Shown here in pieces: positions 5,505 through 12,944 of a stretch of 33,982 nucleotides of DNA. The notes beneath the pieces were generated by a model, which was given only the letters and a program-made list of their open reading frames with translations, was not told the DNA's origin and did no database searches. Each line of letters opens with the position of its first letter. Within the stretch, counting starts at the first letter, position 1. A program made the position numbers and the translations under genes. Source of the DNA: a virus; IMG/VR virus record IMGVR_UViG_3300003690_000236, positions 1-33,982 of that record; one strand, given 5' to 3'.

Positions 5505-5640
5505 TAATTTCATATTTTTAATTTCATATTTTTTTATTTCCCATTATATAAAGCCCATTATATAAAGCCCATTATATAAAGTCCATTTTATAAAGTCCAT
5601 TATATAAATGACCATTTTTGCCCATTTTTGCCCATTTTTG
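5505..5640. repeat. Tandem repeats (iteron-like), candidate replication origin
   Basis: Three repeat families lie in series. Two copies of TTAATTTCATATTTTT occupy about 5505-5535. Five 14-base units of type CCCATTATATAAAG start at 5540, 5554, 5568, 5582 and 5596, the last two beginning TCC. Three 10-base units ending CCATTTTTG cover 5611-5640. The following bases hold GTGATCG twice and CTGTAAATT twice, then a very AT-rich stretch. Iterons beside an AT-rich unwinding region are typical of phage and plasmid origins. Confidence 0.65.
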
Positions 5641-6149
5641 CGATTTTCTCCATAAAGTGATCGTTGAGGTGATCGCTGTAAATTAACAACCTGTAAATTT
5701 GTAAAAATATTATTTTTTGAAAATTTTTTATATTTTTTTCGGTCAAATTTTCGGTGGGTAAAAAGCCCTTATTTCAACCCACAATTTAAGCATTTTACAG
5801 CATTCTACCCAATGCAATTAAATTGTATTTAGTTCACAAATAGTTTGTAGGTAGGGTGTGGAATCATTATGTTGTATTGCTTATTGACAATGTATTTAGT
5901 GGTTTTGACCTGAACTAACTCTCCTCGAGGGCGTAAGGCGGAGAGCAAAACCATTTTGAGAGCGTCCTTAGGGGTAGCGCTCAAAAAATTCCCATGACGG
6001 AGCAGAGGGGTAAAATATCAAATTTTTACCCACACCCACGAATTCGAATGTATTCACGATTCCAAAATGAAAATACAGCAGAGGAATTAAATCAAAATTA
6101 AATAAAATCAAATTAAATTAATCATTAACTAAAAAAAGGTAGGTAAAAA
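5641..6149. other. Gene-free region with AT-rich segment and three hairpins
   Basis: No coding frame is convincing here. It holds an AT-rich segment (about 5695-5750), an inverted repeat ACAATTT/AAATTGT (5781-5826), and three stem-loops in a GC-richer island: CTCTCC/GGAGAG (5919-5924, 5940-5945), TTTTGAG/CTCAAAA (5954-5960, 5980-5986) and GGGTAAAA/TTTTACCC (6008-6015, 6024-6031). These could be origin structure, a small RNA, or leader elements for the rightward operon. Confidence 0.5.
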
Positions 6150-6335
6150 ATGAATCCAGAAATGATTCTAACACTCACAGTGTTTATATGTGGTTTTGTT
6201 ATTGGCATGGGTTTTGTTTGCATTGCACTAGTTAAATGTGATGACAAGCGCAACGCACTAGCAGAGCAACTGGTAAACACAAAAAACAAACTGCGTCACC
6301 TCGAAATCTTAAATAAATACGGGGTGAAATCATGA
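6150..6335 (+). CDS. Small membrane protein, first gene of the amidoligase operon (61 aa)
   Basis: Residues 5-28 form one hydrophobic span (MILTLTVFICGFVIGMGFVCIAL); the rest is a charged helix (KRNALAEQLVNTKNKLRHLEIL) likely to be a cytoplasmic coiled coil. ATG 6150 follows GGTAGG. The stop overlaps the amidoligase start by ATGA, so the two are translated together. It could anchor or localise the enzyme to the membrane; that is inference from the coupling. Confidence 0.75.
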   Translation: MNPEMILTLTVFICGFVIGMGFVCIALVKCDDKRNALAEQLVNTKNKLRHLEILNKYGVKS

Positions 6336-7777
6336 ATGACAAAAATATCATGAATGACAAAAAGACAGAAAAGGTCAAACTGTGTCCAGACTGTGACGAG
6401 GAATTGACGCTTAACGATGACGGAGAAAAAACGGTCAACGGGTATGTTTGCAATGAATGCCGCAGTAATTATTTTTACTGTGTTGATTGTTCAGAACATA
6501 GGCATGATGACGATTACGCAGGGCAAACGCTAGACGGTGACTGTTTGTGCTTGGATTGCTCTTGCGGTTCTGGTTGGCGAATGTGCAGTAATTGTGACCA
6601 CTACGTGAATGCCAATGTTGACTGTTGGTATTACATAGTCGATTCTGACGGCGTTTGTGAAAACTGCATAGACAATTACGCATACTGTGACAACTGCGAT
6701 GAACATTACAGTGACGACTGCGGTTGTAGGAAAAGCGAGTACATTAAAGATTATGGGTATAGACCTACCCCCATCTTTAAACTGCATTCATTCACAGCGA
6801 AAAAAAAGAAAAGCGTTGTGATGATGAGTCCAGACGGTAACACGTACGGACAGCCCTACATCAGCGACAAGATCAGCAAAAGCAATCGAGGAAATGAATG
6901 CTTCATTGGTGTTGAACTTGAGGTGGACAGCGAATCTTCAGATGTCTATTACGAAGCAGAAAGACTGATGAACAGAGTTAATTCAGATTGGATTTACTTA
7001 AAAGAAGATGGCTCGATTTCAAACGGGTTTGAGGTAGTAACACACCCTCAAACATTCAACGTCTGGAAACAACGCTTTGATGAATTTGCACCAGTACTGG
7101 AACTGGCAAAGCGTGGATTCAATTCGCATAATACTAAAACGTGTGGGTTGCATCTGTCGCTAAGTAGGAGAGCGTTTAAACAAACACATCTTTACAGGTT
7201 TTGTAAGTTTGTTTACTTTAACCCTCTCTTCATTGCCAAGTTCTCACGTAGAAGATTGTCCTTACTTAATTCGTGGGGTTCGCCGTTTGCTATCACCAGA
7301 GGCAGCGAAATGAATGTGAGGAACTATGTAGACAGAGACGAACATAACAGGTTCTTTCTTAACTGTTTAGGTCAGGCTATTTACTCAACAAAGGCACTGA
7401 TTAAAGATCATCGTTATGGTAGAGGGACTGCTTTAAACTTACCCTCACAACGGGTTGAGTTTAGAGCGCCACGAGGAACACTAAAGAAGGATACATTCCT
7501 TGCAAACATTGAGTTTGTACAATCATTGTTTGAGTTCTCGAATGTTACGAGCGTCGATGACCTTTGCCCGTTGACATTCAAAAGGTTCATTGCCAATAAC
7601 AACAGGTTTAAAAATCTGTTTACTTGGATTGACGATAACATTCCTGCAGGTGATATGTTAACTCACAGGTTGATGTACAAAAATAATGTTCTTAATGAGT
7701 ACGAAGCAAAGCAAGGTAAGAAATTGTCTAGATTTGGAAGTTACTCTTCACTGTTAACAGCGATTGGAGGTGCTTAA
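6332..7777 (+). CDS. Amidoligase-family protein (COOH-NH2 ligase, glutamine-synthetase-like) with N-terminal zinc-finger array
   Basis: The 481-residue protein has two parts. Residues 18-132 are a Cys-rich array with at least seven CxxC pairs (CPDC 18-21, CNEC 40-43, CVDC 50-53, CLDC 73-76, CSNC 85-88, CENC 109-112, CDNC 119-122), so several zinc knuckles. Residues 190-410 carry the signatures of the putative amidoligase family, which has a glutamine-synthetase-like fold: FIGVELEVD (191-199) with the paired acidic residues, YLKEDGSISNGFEVVTHP (222-239), CGLHLSLSR (271-279) and QRVEFRAPRGTL (373-384). The family is predicted to form amide bonds using ATP. It is coupled to a membrane protein upstream and followed one base later by a glutamine amidotransferase, which could supply ammonia. 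Substrate unknown: peptidoglycan, host protein or virion protein are all possible. Confidence 0.8.
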   Translation: MNDKNIMNDKKTEKVKLCPDCDEELTLNDDGEKTVNGYVCNECRSNYFYCVDCSEHRHDDDYAGQTLDGDCLCLDCSCGSGWRMCSNCDHYVNANVDCWYYIVDSDGVCENCIDNYAYCDNCDEHYSDDCGCRKSEYIKDYGYRPTPIFKLHSFTAKKKKSVVMMSPDGNTYGQPYISDKISKSNRGNECFIGVELEVDSESSDVYYEAERLMNRVNSDWIYLKEDGSISNGFEVVTHPQTFNVWKQRFDEFAPVLELAKRGFNSHNTKTCGLHLSLSRRAFKQTHLYRFCKFVYFNPLFIAKFSRRRLSLLNSWGSPFAITRGSEMNVRNYVDRDEHNRFFLNCLGQAIYSTKALIKDHRYGRGTALNLPSQRVEFRAPRGTLKKDTFLANIEFVQSLFEFSNVTSVDDLCPLTFKRFIANNNRFKNLFTWIDDNIPAGDMLTHRLMYKNNVLNEYEAKQGKKLSRFGSYSSLLTAIGGA

Positions 7778-7778
7778 T

Positions 7779-8564
7779 ATGTGTATTGCAATACTACAAC
7801 CGAGAAACAAACGATTGAAACGTAAGACTCTTAAAGCGTGTTGGGATAACAACCCAAACGGCGGAGGGTTCATGTATGCTCTGGATGGTAAGATCGTAGT
7901 TGTAAAAGAGTTGGAGAAGTTTGATAGCTTTTACAGCCAATTCCATAATCACAGAACAAAGCACAACGTGGATTTTATTCTCCATTTCAGGATTGCCACT
8001 CATGGATTGATTGATGAGAAAAACGCACACCCTCACCAAGCAAACTTCAAAACGTGGTTTGTTCATAATGGTATAATATCACAGAAATGTGATACTAAGA
8101 GCAGTCTCTCAGACACTGTGAAATTCGCAAAGCTGTTAAGCAAGTTGGAAACCGATTTTATGCTGAATGACTCAGTCCTTGAATTGGTTCGCGAGTATAT
8201 CGACACTGACAAGATCATTTTCCTAAACAATCAGGGGAAGATCAGGATTGTAAATAAATCCCTCGGGGTTAAGAAGTATGGGTGTTGGTTTAGTAACAGC
8301 ACCTATCAAAGGCAGAGCGGTTATTTCTGGTCTGGATATGCTCACGGTGGTTCAACTGCTTACTCTGCTTACAACAACGGGAACTGGAAAGACTACACGG
8401 TCAACCAAACACTCGGGACTGATTATGAAATATGTGATAGCTGTTCAAAGCAAATCACGATTGACGAGTTCGACGAGTTGAGCGCCCTTTGTCTAGGGTG
8501 TGCAGAGCGTGAACAAATCCTAGCGGAGACTGCCAGACTTGAACACGACGGACATATTATATAA
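7779..8564 (+). CDS. Class II glutamine amidotransferase (Ntn-hydrolase) with C-terminal zinc ribbon
   Basis: The start is ATG 7779 (GGAGGT upstream), which puts the catalytic cysteine at residue 2 (MCIAIL), as required for an Ntn-type glutaminase after Met removal. Other class II landmarks are in place: GGGFMYA (28-34), FRIATHG (70-76, compare RWATHG of GlmS), NAHP (82-85), VHNGII (95-100) and SDT (111-113). The fold spans about residues 2-170. A Gly/Tyr/Ser-rich linker follows, then a four-Cys ribbon (CDSC 219-222, CLGC 238-241). An upstream start at 7764 would bury the Cys and is rejected. It should release ammonia from glutamine, most plausibly for the adjoining amidoligase. Confidence 0.85.
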   Translation: MCIAILQPRNKRLKRKTLKACWDNNPNGGGFMYALDGKIVVVKELEKFDSFYSQFHNHRTKHNVDFILHFRIATHGLIDEKNAHPHQANFKTWFVHNGIISQKCDTKSSLSDTVKFAKLLSKLETDFMLNDSVLELVREYIDTDKIIFLNNQGKIRIVNKSLGVKKYGCWFSNSTYQRQSGYFWSGYAHGGSTAYSAYNNGNWKDYTVNQTLGTDYEICDSCSKQITIDEFDELSALCLGCAEREQILAETARLEHDGHII

Positions 8565-8576
8565 TCGTGTTCGCTT

Positions 8577-8669
8577 GGGGTGTGGGTATATCACTCGTAC
8601 CCCTCACCCCGTCACCACAAAACGCCCTTGCTTCCTCGGTTGCCTCGAGGGGGTGGGGGCGGTTTTTTT
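8577..8669 (+). terminator. Stem-loops and rho-independent terminator after the amidoligase operon
   Basis: A first hairpin pairs GGGGTGTGGGTA (8577-8588) with TACCCCTCACCCC (8598-8610). A second, longer GC-rich structure (about 8620-8662, around CCTCGAGG) ends in GGCGG followed by seven T (8663-8669), a typical terminator. A smaller 8-base inverted repeat GAACACGA/TCGTGTTC (8541-8548, 8565-8572) straddles the stop codon. Together they should stop transcription from 6150-8564. Confidence 0.65.
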
Positions 8670-8973
8670 GCCCCTAGGGTTGGTGTACCCCCACGCCACA
8701 CAAGACTCAAATTATAATGTCCATAGTTAAAAAAATGGAAAATAGTTTCAGGGAATGTCCGAGGGGTTATAATTTACGGGGAGCAAAAACCGAGGTACAA
8801 AACAAAAACATACTGAACGGTATTACAGTACACTTGAGTTTACTATGACAAAACACGTTCCATCAACCGCTTTTTTATTTCCCCTAAATGAAGATATTAC
8901 TTGAGATAGCAAATATCGAGGTATCCAGAGCGGTAATGGTTTTATAACAGGGTTACAAATCCGAAAGGCGATT
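8670..8973. other. Non-coding stretch before the small terminase gene
   Basis: No convincing gene. A 37-codon ATG frame (8734-8847) lacks a ribosome site. Two exact TATAAT boxes (8713-8718, 8768-8773) are candidate -10 elements, but no good -35 stands at the right distance. Because it borders the small terminase gene it is one place to look for a packaging (pac) site. Confidence 0.35.
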
Positions 8974-9642
8974 ATGACTAATAAGGTAATTAAGCTAAAC
9001 CCAAAGAAAAGGGTCGCAATTGAGTGTTTTGCCACAAATCCGCAAATGACATACGTAGATATAGCTGAAATTGTCGGTGTTCATCAGGAAACGATTCTGA
9101 ATTGGAGGAAAGACCCGCTGTTTATTGATGCGATATACGAAAGGTATATGGTTGAGTTCGGGGCAGAGCTTCCATCGGTTTTAAATGCCATGATACGTGA
9201 GGCTTGTGCTGGGAATGTTCAGGCGGGAAGGCTTATACTGGAGCATTCAGGTAAACTTGTAAAGAATATAAGTATCAAAATCGACTCCCCTTTTGAAAAG
9301 TTCCTGAATTCAATTGATTCTAATGGTAAAATAACCAGCAAAGAAAAAATTGATTCGATAGAGGCTGAATTTGAGATCGTTGATCTGCCTGAAAGAGATA
9401 AGTCGAATGATTCACCGAGTACAAGGCATAATAAAGAGAAAAAGAAACTTCACAAGTCAATAGGCAAGGAAAATAAGAAGGCTAAATACCTGAAGATTAA
9501 AAGAGAACGCTATGCTTTAAGAAAAAGGGCTGATGCGGTTGACCTTGAGCATCTTTCCGCTGGAAGAGCTAACAAAAGTGTCCGTACTGCTTGGCTTGAG
9601 GAGCTTGAGAAGAGAGAAAGGATGGAAAACAAAGAATTATAA
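8974..9642 (+). CDS. terS: Small terminase subunit (HTH, phBC6A51-like)
   Basis: The 222-residue protein has an N-terminal helix-turn-helix (TYVDIAEIVGVHQETILNWRK, residues 26-46) and the pattern DAIYERYMVE...IREACAGNVQAGRLILEHSGK that defines phage small terminase subunits. The C-terminal 90 residues are strongly basic and Lys/Arg/Glu rich, perhaps a DNA-binding or terminase-contact tail, longer than in many relatives. ATG 8974 has AAAGG nearby. It recognises the packaging site and activates the large subunit. Unusually it lies on the opposite strand from the large terminase gene, the two converging at 9652-9676. Confidence 0.8.
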   Translation: MTNKVIKLNPKKRVAIECFATNPQMTYVDIAEIVGVHQETILNWRKDPLFIDAIYERYMVEFGAELPSVLNAMIREACAGNVQAGRLILEHSGKLVKNISIKIDSPFEKFLNSIDSNGKITSKEKIDSIEAEFEIVDLPERDKSNDSPSTRHNKEKKKLHKSIGKENKKAKYLKIKRERYALRKRADAVDLEHLSAGRANKSVRTAWLEELEKRERMENKEL

Positions 9643-9651
9643 ATAAGATAC

Positions 9652-9676
9652 AAAAAAGGGGCGAATAATCGCCCCC
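9652..9676 (-). terminator. Strong terminator between converging terminase modules
   Basis: GGGGCGA (9658-9664), a four-base loop and TCGCCCC (9669-9675) form a perfect stem. On the minus strand it is followed by six U (from 9657-9652), a textbook rho-independent terminator for the leftward packaging operon. On the plus strand only CTTATT follows, so it could act more weakly there for the small terminase gene. Confidence 0.85.
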
Positions 9677-9697
9677 TTATTGCGTATGTAAGAATTT

Positions 9698-9943
9698 CTA
9701 TTCTATTATCAGTTCACAGATTTTAGGTTTTTTTTCTACTGCTTTTTTTATATCCTTAATACATCTGTCACAAAGAAATATGCACGTCTTGCCGTGTTCG
9801 TTCTCAATGTAGGCTTTCACACATTTAAACACATGAGAAAATCTCATATATTTGTTTTCTTCATGCTGACAGATATTACAAAAAGCACCGAATCCAGCAT
9901 CTTCTTGCGTGATTGTTGTTGTTGGTATTTTACCTTCCATCAT
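9698..9943 (-). CDS. Small zinc-binding-type protein (81 aa)
   Basis: The protein has CNIC (22-25), a Cys/His-containing middle and CDRC (58-61), so it probably folds round one or two zinc ions; the flanks are basic. It starts at ATGATG with GGAGGGG upstream and overlaps the preceding gene by four bases (ATGA). It is the last gene before the terminator at 9652. Function unknown. Confidence 0.7.
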   Translation of the reverse strand: MMEGKIPTTTITQEDAGFGAFCNICQHEENKYMRFSHVFKCVKAYIENEHGKTCIFLCDRCIKDIKKAVEKKPKICELIIE

Positions 9944-10260
9944 TTCCCCTCCGCTTTGTTGATTGCTTTTTCAGCTTTTTTCCATATCCCACTAAAAACA
10001 TAGTTTATCTTTTCAGGGGTTTCGTCATAATCTCCTCTATTCATCTTAATGCATACTTCGTTTATATGCTTCAACGCAGAAAGCATTTCTGGGGACGATG
10101 CGATTAGGTTTGCGTTTGCTTGTTTTTCTGACTTGGTTGGTTCTTCATTTATCATTGAGTTTTCAGTCTGTGCAATAAAAGTATTTAAACTAAATATTGC
10201 GAACTCGTCTGTTTCTTCTATTCGATGGGAAACCCATTGACCTTTTGTGTGTTTACTCAT
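9940..10260 (-). CDS. Conserved phage protein of the HTKGQW / NANLIASSPEML type (106 aa)
   Basis: The product starts MSKHTKGQWVSH and later has QANANLIASSPEMLSALK and a C-terminal KAEKAINKAEGK. This exact layout (HTxGxW near the start, NAxLIAxAPxLLxAL in the middle, AIxKAEG at the end) is very common in phages of Gram-negative bacteria, where it has no firmly known role. ATG 10260 follows AAAGGAG; a longer start at 10299 is not needed. Its stop overlaps the next start. Confidence 0.8.
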   Translation of the reverse strand: MSKHTKGQWVSHRIEETDEFAIFSLNTFIAQTENSMINEEPTKSEKQANANLIASSPEMLSALKHINEVCIKMNRGDYDETPEKINYVFSGIWKKAEKAINKAEGK

Positions 10261-10329
10261 TTGCACTCCTTTGCATTGATTAACTGTATCAATGTACAAA
10301 TAATTTATATATAATACAAAACTTAATTA

Positions 10330-10467
10330 TTACTTTTTAAAGTATGATATCTGCCGTTCTCTTTTTTTAGCTGATTTTTTTGATGAGAATGAACCCAACC
10401 GTTTTCTTTTGCCACCCTTTTTTGATTTAGAATATAAAATATACTTACTGCCACGCTTTGTAATCAT
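10330..10467 (-). CDS. Small basic protein after the Mu-F-like gene (45 aa)
   Basis: The ATG overlaps the stop of the Mu-F-like gene (ATGA). The 45 residues are Lys/Ser/Arg-rich with SKKGGKRKRLGSFSSKKSA and end RQISYFKK. The pattern K.GKR..LG.F.SK..A.KRE.Q..YFK is familiar among small proteins near phage head genes. Role unknown; nucleic-acid binding is plausible from composition. Confidence 0.65.
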   Translation of the reverse strand: MITKRGSKYILYSKSKKGGKRKRLGSFSSKKSAKKRERQISYFKK

Positions 10468-10961
10468 TTGACTTCCACAATGTTTTCAATTTCTGTATCT
10501 TCAGGAACAACTTGACAATAACAATGATCTCTGCAGACCGACCAGCCTGTTGCTGGCATTCCCCTCGCTACCCAATTGCTCCAAGTATCGACTTCTCCTG
10601 CTCTCGCTACACAATCTGGACAATTCTTTACTCCCTGTGCAACAACCCATCTGTACCTTACGTCATTCCCCACGTTGAGTTCTCGACGTGATATTTGCAT
10701 AATTCCTGCCACAACTCCTCGCTTAATGGAATTGGCATATTCTCCGAAAATCCGCCCGCCGGATTTAAGGTCTGTATCAAGAAGCCGAGCAATTGATTGT
10801 TTTGTAACTCCAGCGTTTCCAAGTCTTTCAATTTGCTGTCTAATCCTTTGCCCGAGAATCTGTGCGTCGAACCCGAGGATTTCAGCAATCCACCTAATAA
10901 TTCTTCTATCTTGAGTATCAAGTTTGCTAATATCAGTTTCTCTTCTTTTTTCATTTGGCAT
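10464..10961 (-). CDS. Mu-F-like minor head (head morphogenesis) protein
   Basis: The 165-residue protein has the C-terminal part of the phage Mu F family: WVVAQGVKNCPDC (105-117), then DTWSNWVARGMPATGWSVCRDHCYCQV, giving Cys at 114, 117, 143, 147 and 149. In that family the C..C...W...G.P..G...C...C.C block is the hallmark. Members are minor head proteins near the portal, some ejected with the DNA. It is shorter than full-length Mu F (over 400 aa), so only the C-terminal domain is present. ATG 10961 has only a weak ribosome site. A 98-codon out-of-frame ORF inside it is treated as a shadow. Confidence 0.8.
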   Translation of the reverse strand: MPNEKRRETDISKLDTQDRRIIRWIAEILGFDAQILGQRIRQQIERLGNAGVTKQSIARLLDTDLKSGGRIFGEYANSIKRGVVAGIMQISRRELNVGNDVRYRWVVAQGVKNCPDCVARAGEVDTWSNWVARGMPATGWSVCRDHCYCQVVPEDTEIENIVEVK

Positions 10962-10969
10962 ATTAACTC

Positions 10970-11467
10970 TTAAATCTTTTTAACAACAACAGCATTGGTG
11001 ATTATTTTGTCTATTTTATCTTCTAAAATCTTTTCTAAATCTTTATATCCATCAAGATTATAAAAATCTAATGGCAAATCGAAAAATGGTCTTGCAGGAA
11101 CTGGCATGTTTGGTATCCACGATGATTTGCTTGTACTATGATCTTCCATATGGACAAAACCGTATGTACTTGCTGGTGTTCCCGTTCTTGGGTGCGGTTT
11201 ATCATCTATATAAACAGAATATCCATCTCCAGATTTTTTAGACCTGATGCTGTTCATAAGATTTCCCGTCTCAATTAATGGAGAGGTTCGTCTTATTTTT
11301 CTTTTTCTTCTTATAGGGATTGTTGACTCTTCAGATAATGTTTCATAATTTGTTCTTCTATCGTCTATCCTTCTTCCGTCTCTCATCGTTTGACGCAAGA
11401 AATCTCTACAGAGTCCAGCAGTTTTTCGGACGTGCTTATTCATTTCCTTATTTATATTCTCGGTCAT
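10970..11467 (-). CDS. Mu-G-like virion morphogenesis / tail completion protein
   Basis: From ATG 11467 the product is 165 residues. The stretch LIETGNLMNSIRSK, then a Tyr-rich middle, STYGFVHMEDHS and PVPARPFFDLP matches the Mu G/tail-completion pattern TGxLxxSI...Y...H..G...PARPF. Such proteins act at head-tail joining. The N-terminal third is basic and helical. I prefer ATG 11467 (GGAAAAG upstream) over a TTG at 11521 that overlaps the upstream gene. Confidence 0.7.
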   Translation of the reverse strand: MTENINKEMNKHVRKTAGLCRDFLRQTMRDGRRIDDRRTNYETLSEESTIPIRRKRKIRRTSPLIETGNLMNSIRSKKSGDGYSVYIDDKPHPRTGTPASTYGFVHMEDHSTSKSSWIPNMPVPARPFFDLPLDFYNLDGYKDLEKILEDKIDKIITNAVVVKKI

Positions 11468-11492
11468 TTCTTTTCCACGAAGAAATCTAATC

Positions 11493-11720
11493 TCACCGCT
11501 CACGCTCGATGGCATCTGCAAACTCCTTTCCTGTCTCTTTTGCTTCTAATATTCTGTCCAAATTATTCGATATAAGGTTTTCAGCCTGTGATTCAGCCCA
11601 TTTTTCTGGATTTTCCATTATATCTTCAATGCGACCTTCCAACGATACTTCAATATCGTTTAGTTCGTTAAGCTTCTTGACGTAGCGTAGAAAAGAGTCC
11701 TCTATTGATCGACTGCTCAT
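11493..11720 (-). CDS. Hypothetical helical protein between portal and Mu-G-like genes (75 aa)
   Basis: An acidic, probably all-helical protein (LNELNDIEVSLEGRIEDIMENPEKWAE...). ATG 11720 has GGAAG upstream. It overlaps the end of the portal gene by 53 bases, rather long but the frame is open and protein-like. Its position suggests a small head-assembly factor; no family recognised. Confidence 0.6.
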   Translation of the reverse strand: MSSRSIEDSFLRYVKKLNELNDIEVSLEGRIEDIMENPEKWAESQAENLISNNLDRILEAKETGKEFADAIERER

Positions 11721-12939
11721 TTACTTCCCTATTTTCTTCAATAATTTTCTGTGCCTGATCTACAGACAGGTCTTTATTATCCCTGACCATCATCTTTGCT
11801 TCTGTCATAAGATTATGCTTCAAACCAAATTCATCAGTCAGAATCTTATCCTGTGTTGTCATCGGATATTCAACTTCATTAAAATCTACTGCAAATTTAT
11901 CTGGCAGACTCATAAAGTTAAAATCGGCGATTGCCTGTTCTTTTTTGTATATCTGCTTTTCATATAAACGCCATAATTCAATATCCAGGCTGATACCAGA
12001 AGGAACTTCTCCGCCCTGTTCTGACCAAGTAACCCACAGATGATGATTCTGCGCTACCATCTCTATCTGGAATTTTATATTTTCTATTACAGAGTGAATA
12101 CTGCCCTGTGGTGACTCTATATTAAATACACCTCCGTCACCTAACATTAAAATCTCATCTGAACCCGCCCTTGCAACTGGCTTGTCTGAATCTAAATTTG
12201 TCCACGGCTGACCGAACATCTGGAATCGTAATCCGAGTTGCATTTCTGTCATTGCGATATTAACGTGTTCATTTGCATTTACAATGTCCTGACTGCCCTC
12301 AACATAAAAAGAATCTATCTGATTTTCACGATGAAGGAATACAAAAGGCAAAACACCGTATCCATGTTCTGTTTCCTCTAAAATTGCTCCGTTTTCATCA
12401 ACAATGCGAAAAATCTCTGAATCCCAATAACAATATTTTAGTTTTTCTGTAACGCTAGGGTCATTTACTGGAGTATTCATTGGATATACAATTGCCGTTG
12501 GTTCAAACGGGTCTGACAGGAAATAAGGGTCAAAATAATATATCGGACGATAATCAAACATTGGATTTTCGCCATTTTCATCCGTTATCCACATAATTCT
12601 CAAAGCAATTGAGCCAAGAAGTCGTGTCATCCTTTCGATGTGCTTCATCCTGACATCTTTTATACTCGCTAATGAATCATACCTTCTGCTTACATTTCTA
12701 TTAGCACCTACTGTATAGATTCTGGAAATTTTGTTTATAAACTTTTTTGTGAAATTAGCCTCGTAATGTGGGATTTCCCTGAAGGAATCCGCATTAAAAA
12801 ACTTCTTTATGTATTCTGCAGTTGATGTTCCAGTATAATAATCAAGCATTTTGCGAACCTCGTCTCTCCTCGACTTCGCCTGTGCCTGTTTGAATTCCTT
12901 TAATGAATTTTTAATAACTTCTTCTGCTGTATGAGCCAT
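11668..12939 (-). CDS. Portal protein
   Basis: The 423-residue protein sits directly after the large terminase and has portal-like features: KMLDYYTGTS near residue 27, EIPHYEANFTKKFINKISRIYTVGANR near 55-80, HGYGVLPFVFLHRENQID near 195, then a long helical stretch and a polar Gln/Glu-rich C-terminus. The dodecameric portal forms the DNA entry vertex and docks the terminase. It is a compact member of its kind. ATG 12939 has AGGTAAG upstream. Family assignment rests on order (terminase, portal, Mu-F-type) plus these patterns. Confidence 0.8.
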   Translation of the reverse strand: MAHTAEEVIKNSLKEFKQAQAKSRRDEVRKMLDYYTGTSTAEYIKKFFNADSFREIPHYEANFTKKFINKISRIYTVGANRNVSRRYDSLASIKDVRMKHIERMTRLLGSIALRIMWITDENGENPMFDYRPIYYFDPYFLSDPFEPTAIVYPMNTPVNDPSVTEKLKYCYWDSEIFRIVDENGAILEETEHGYGVLPFVFLHRENQIDSFYVEGSQDIVNANEHVNIAMTEMQLGLRFQMFGQPWTNLDSDKPVARAGSDEILMLGDGGVFNIESPQGSIHSVIENIKFQIEMVAQNHHLWVTWSEQGGEVPSGISLDIELWRLYEKQIYKKEQAIADFNFMSLPDKFAVDFNEVEYPMTTQDKILTDEFGLKHNLMTEAKMMVRDNKDLSVDQAQKIIEENREVNEQSINRGLFSTLRQEA

Positions 12940-12944
12940 AGTTC

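Noticed and set aside
5540-5640. CRISPR-like array
   Set aside because: Units are 10-14 bases and directly adjacent, with no spacers; iterons fit better.
8539-8730. 63-codon plus-strand ORF over the terminator region
   Set aside because: It runs through stem-loops and the T-run, and overlaps the glutaminase 3' end in another frame.
10658-10954. 98-codon minus-strand ORF inside the Mu-F-like gene
   Set aside because: Out of frame with a protein that carries clear family motifs, no ribosome site of its own; overlap of this length is more likely a shadow.
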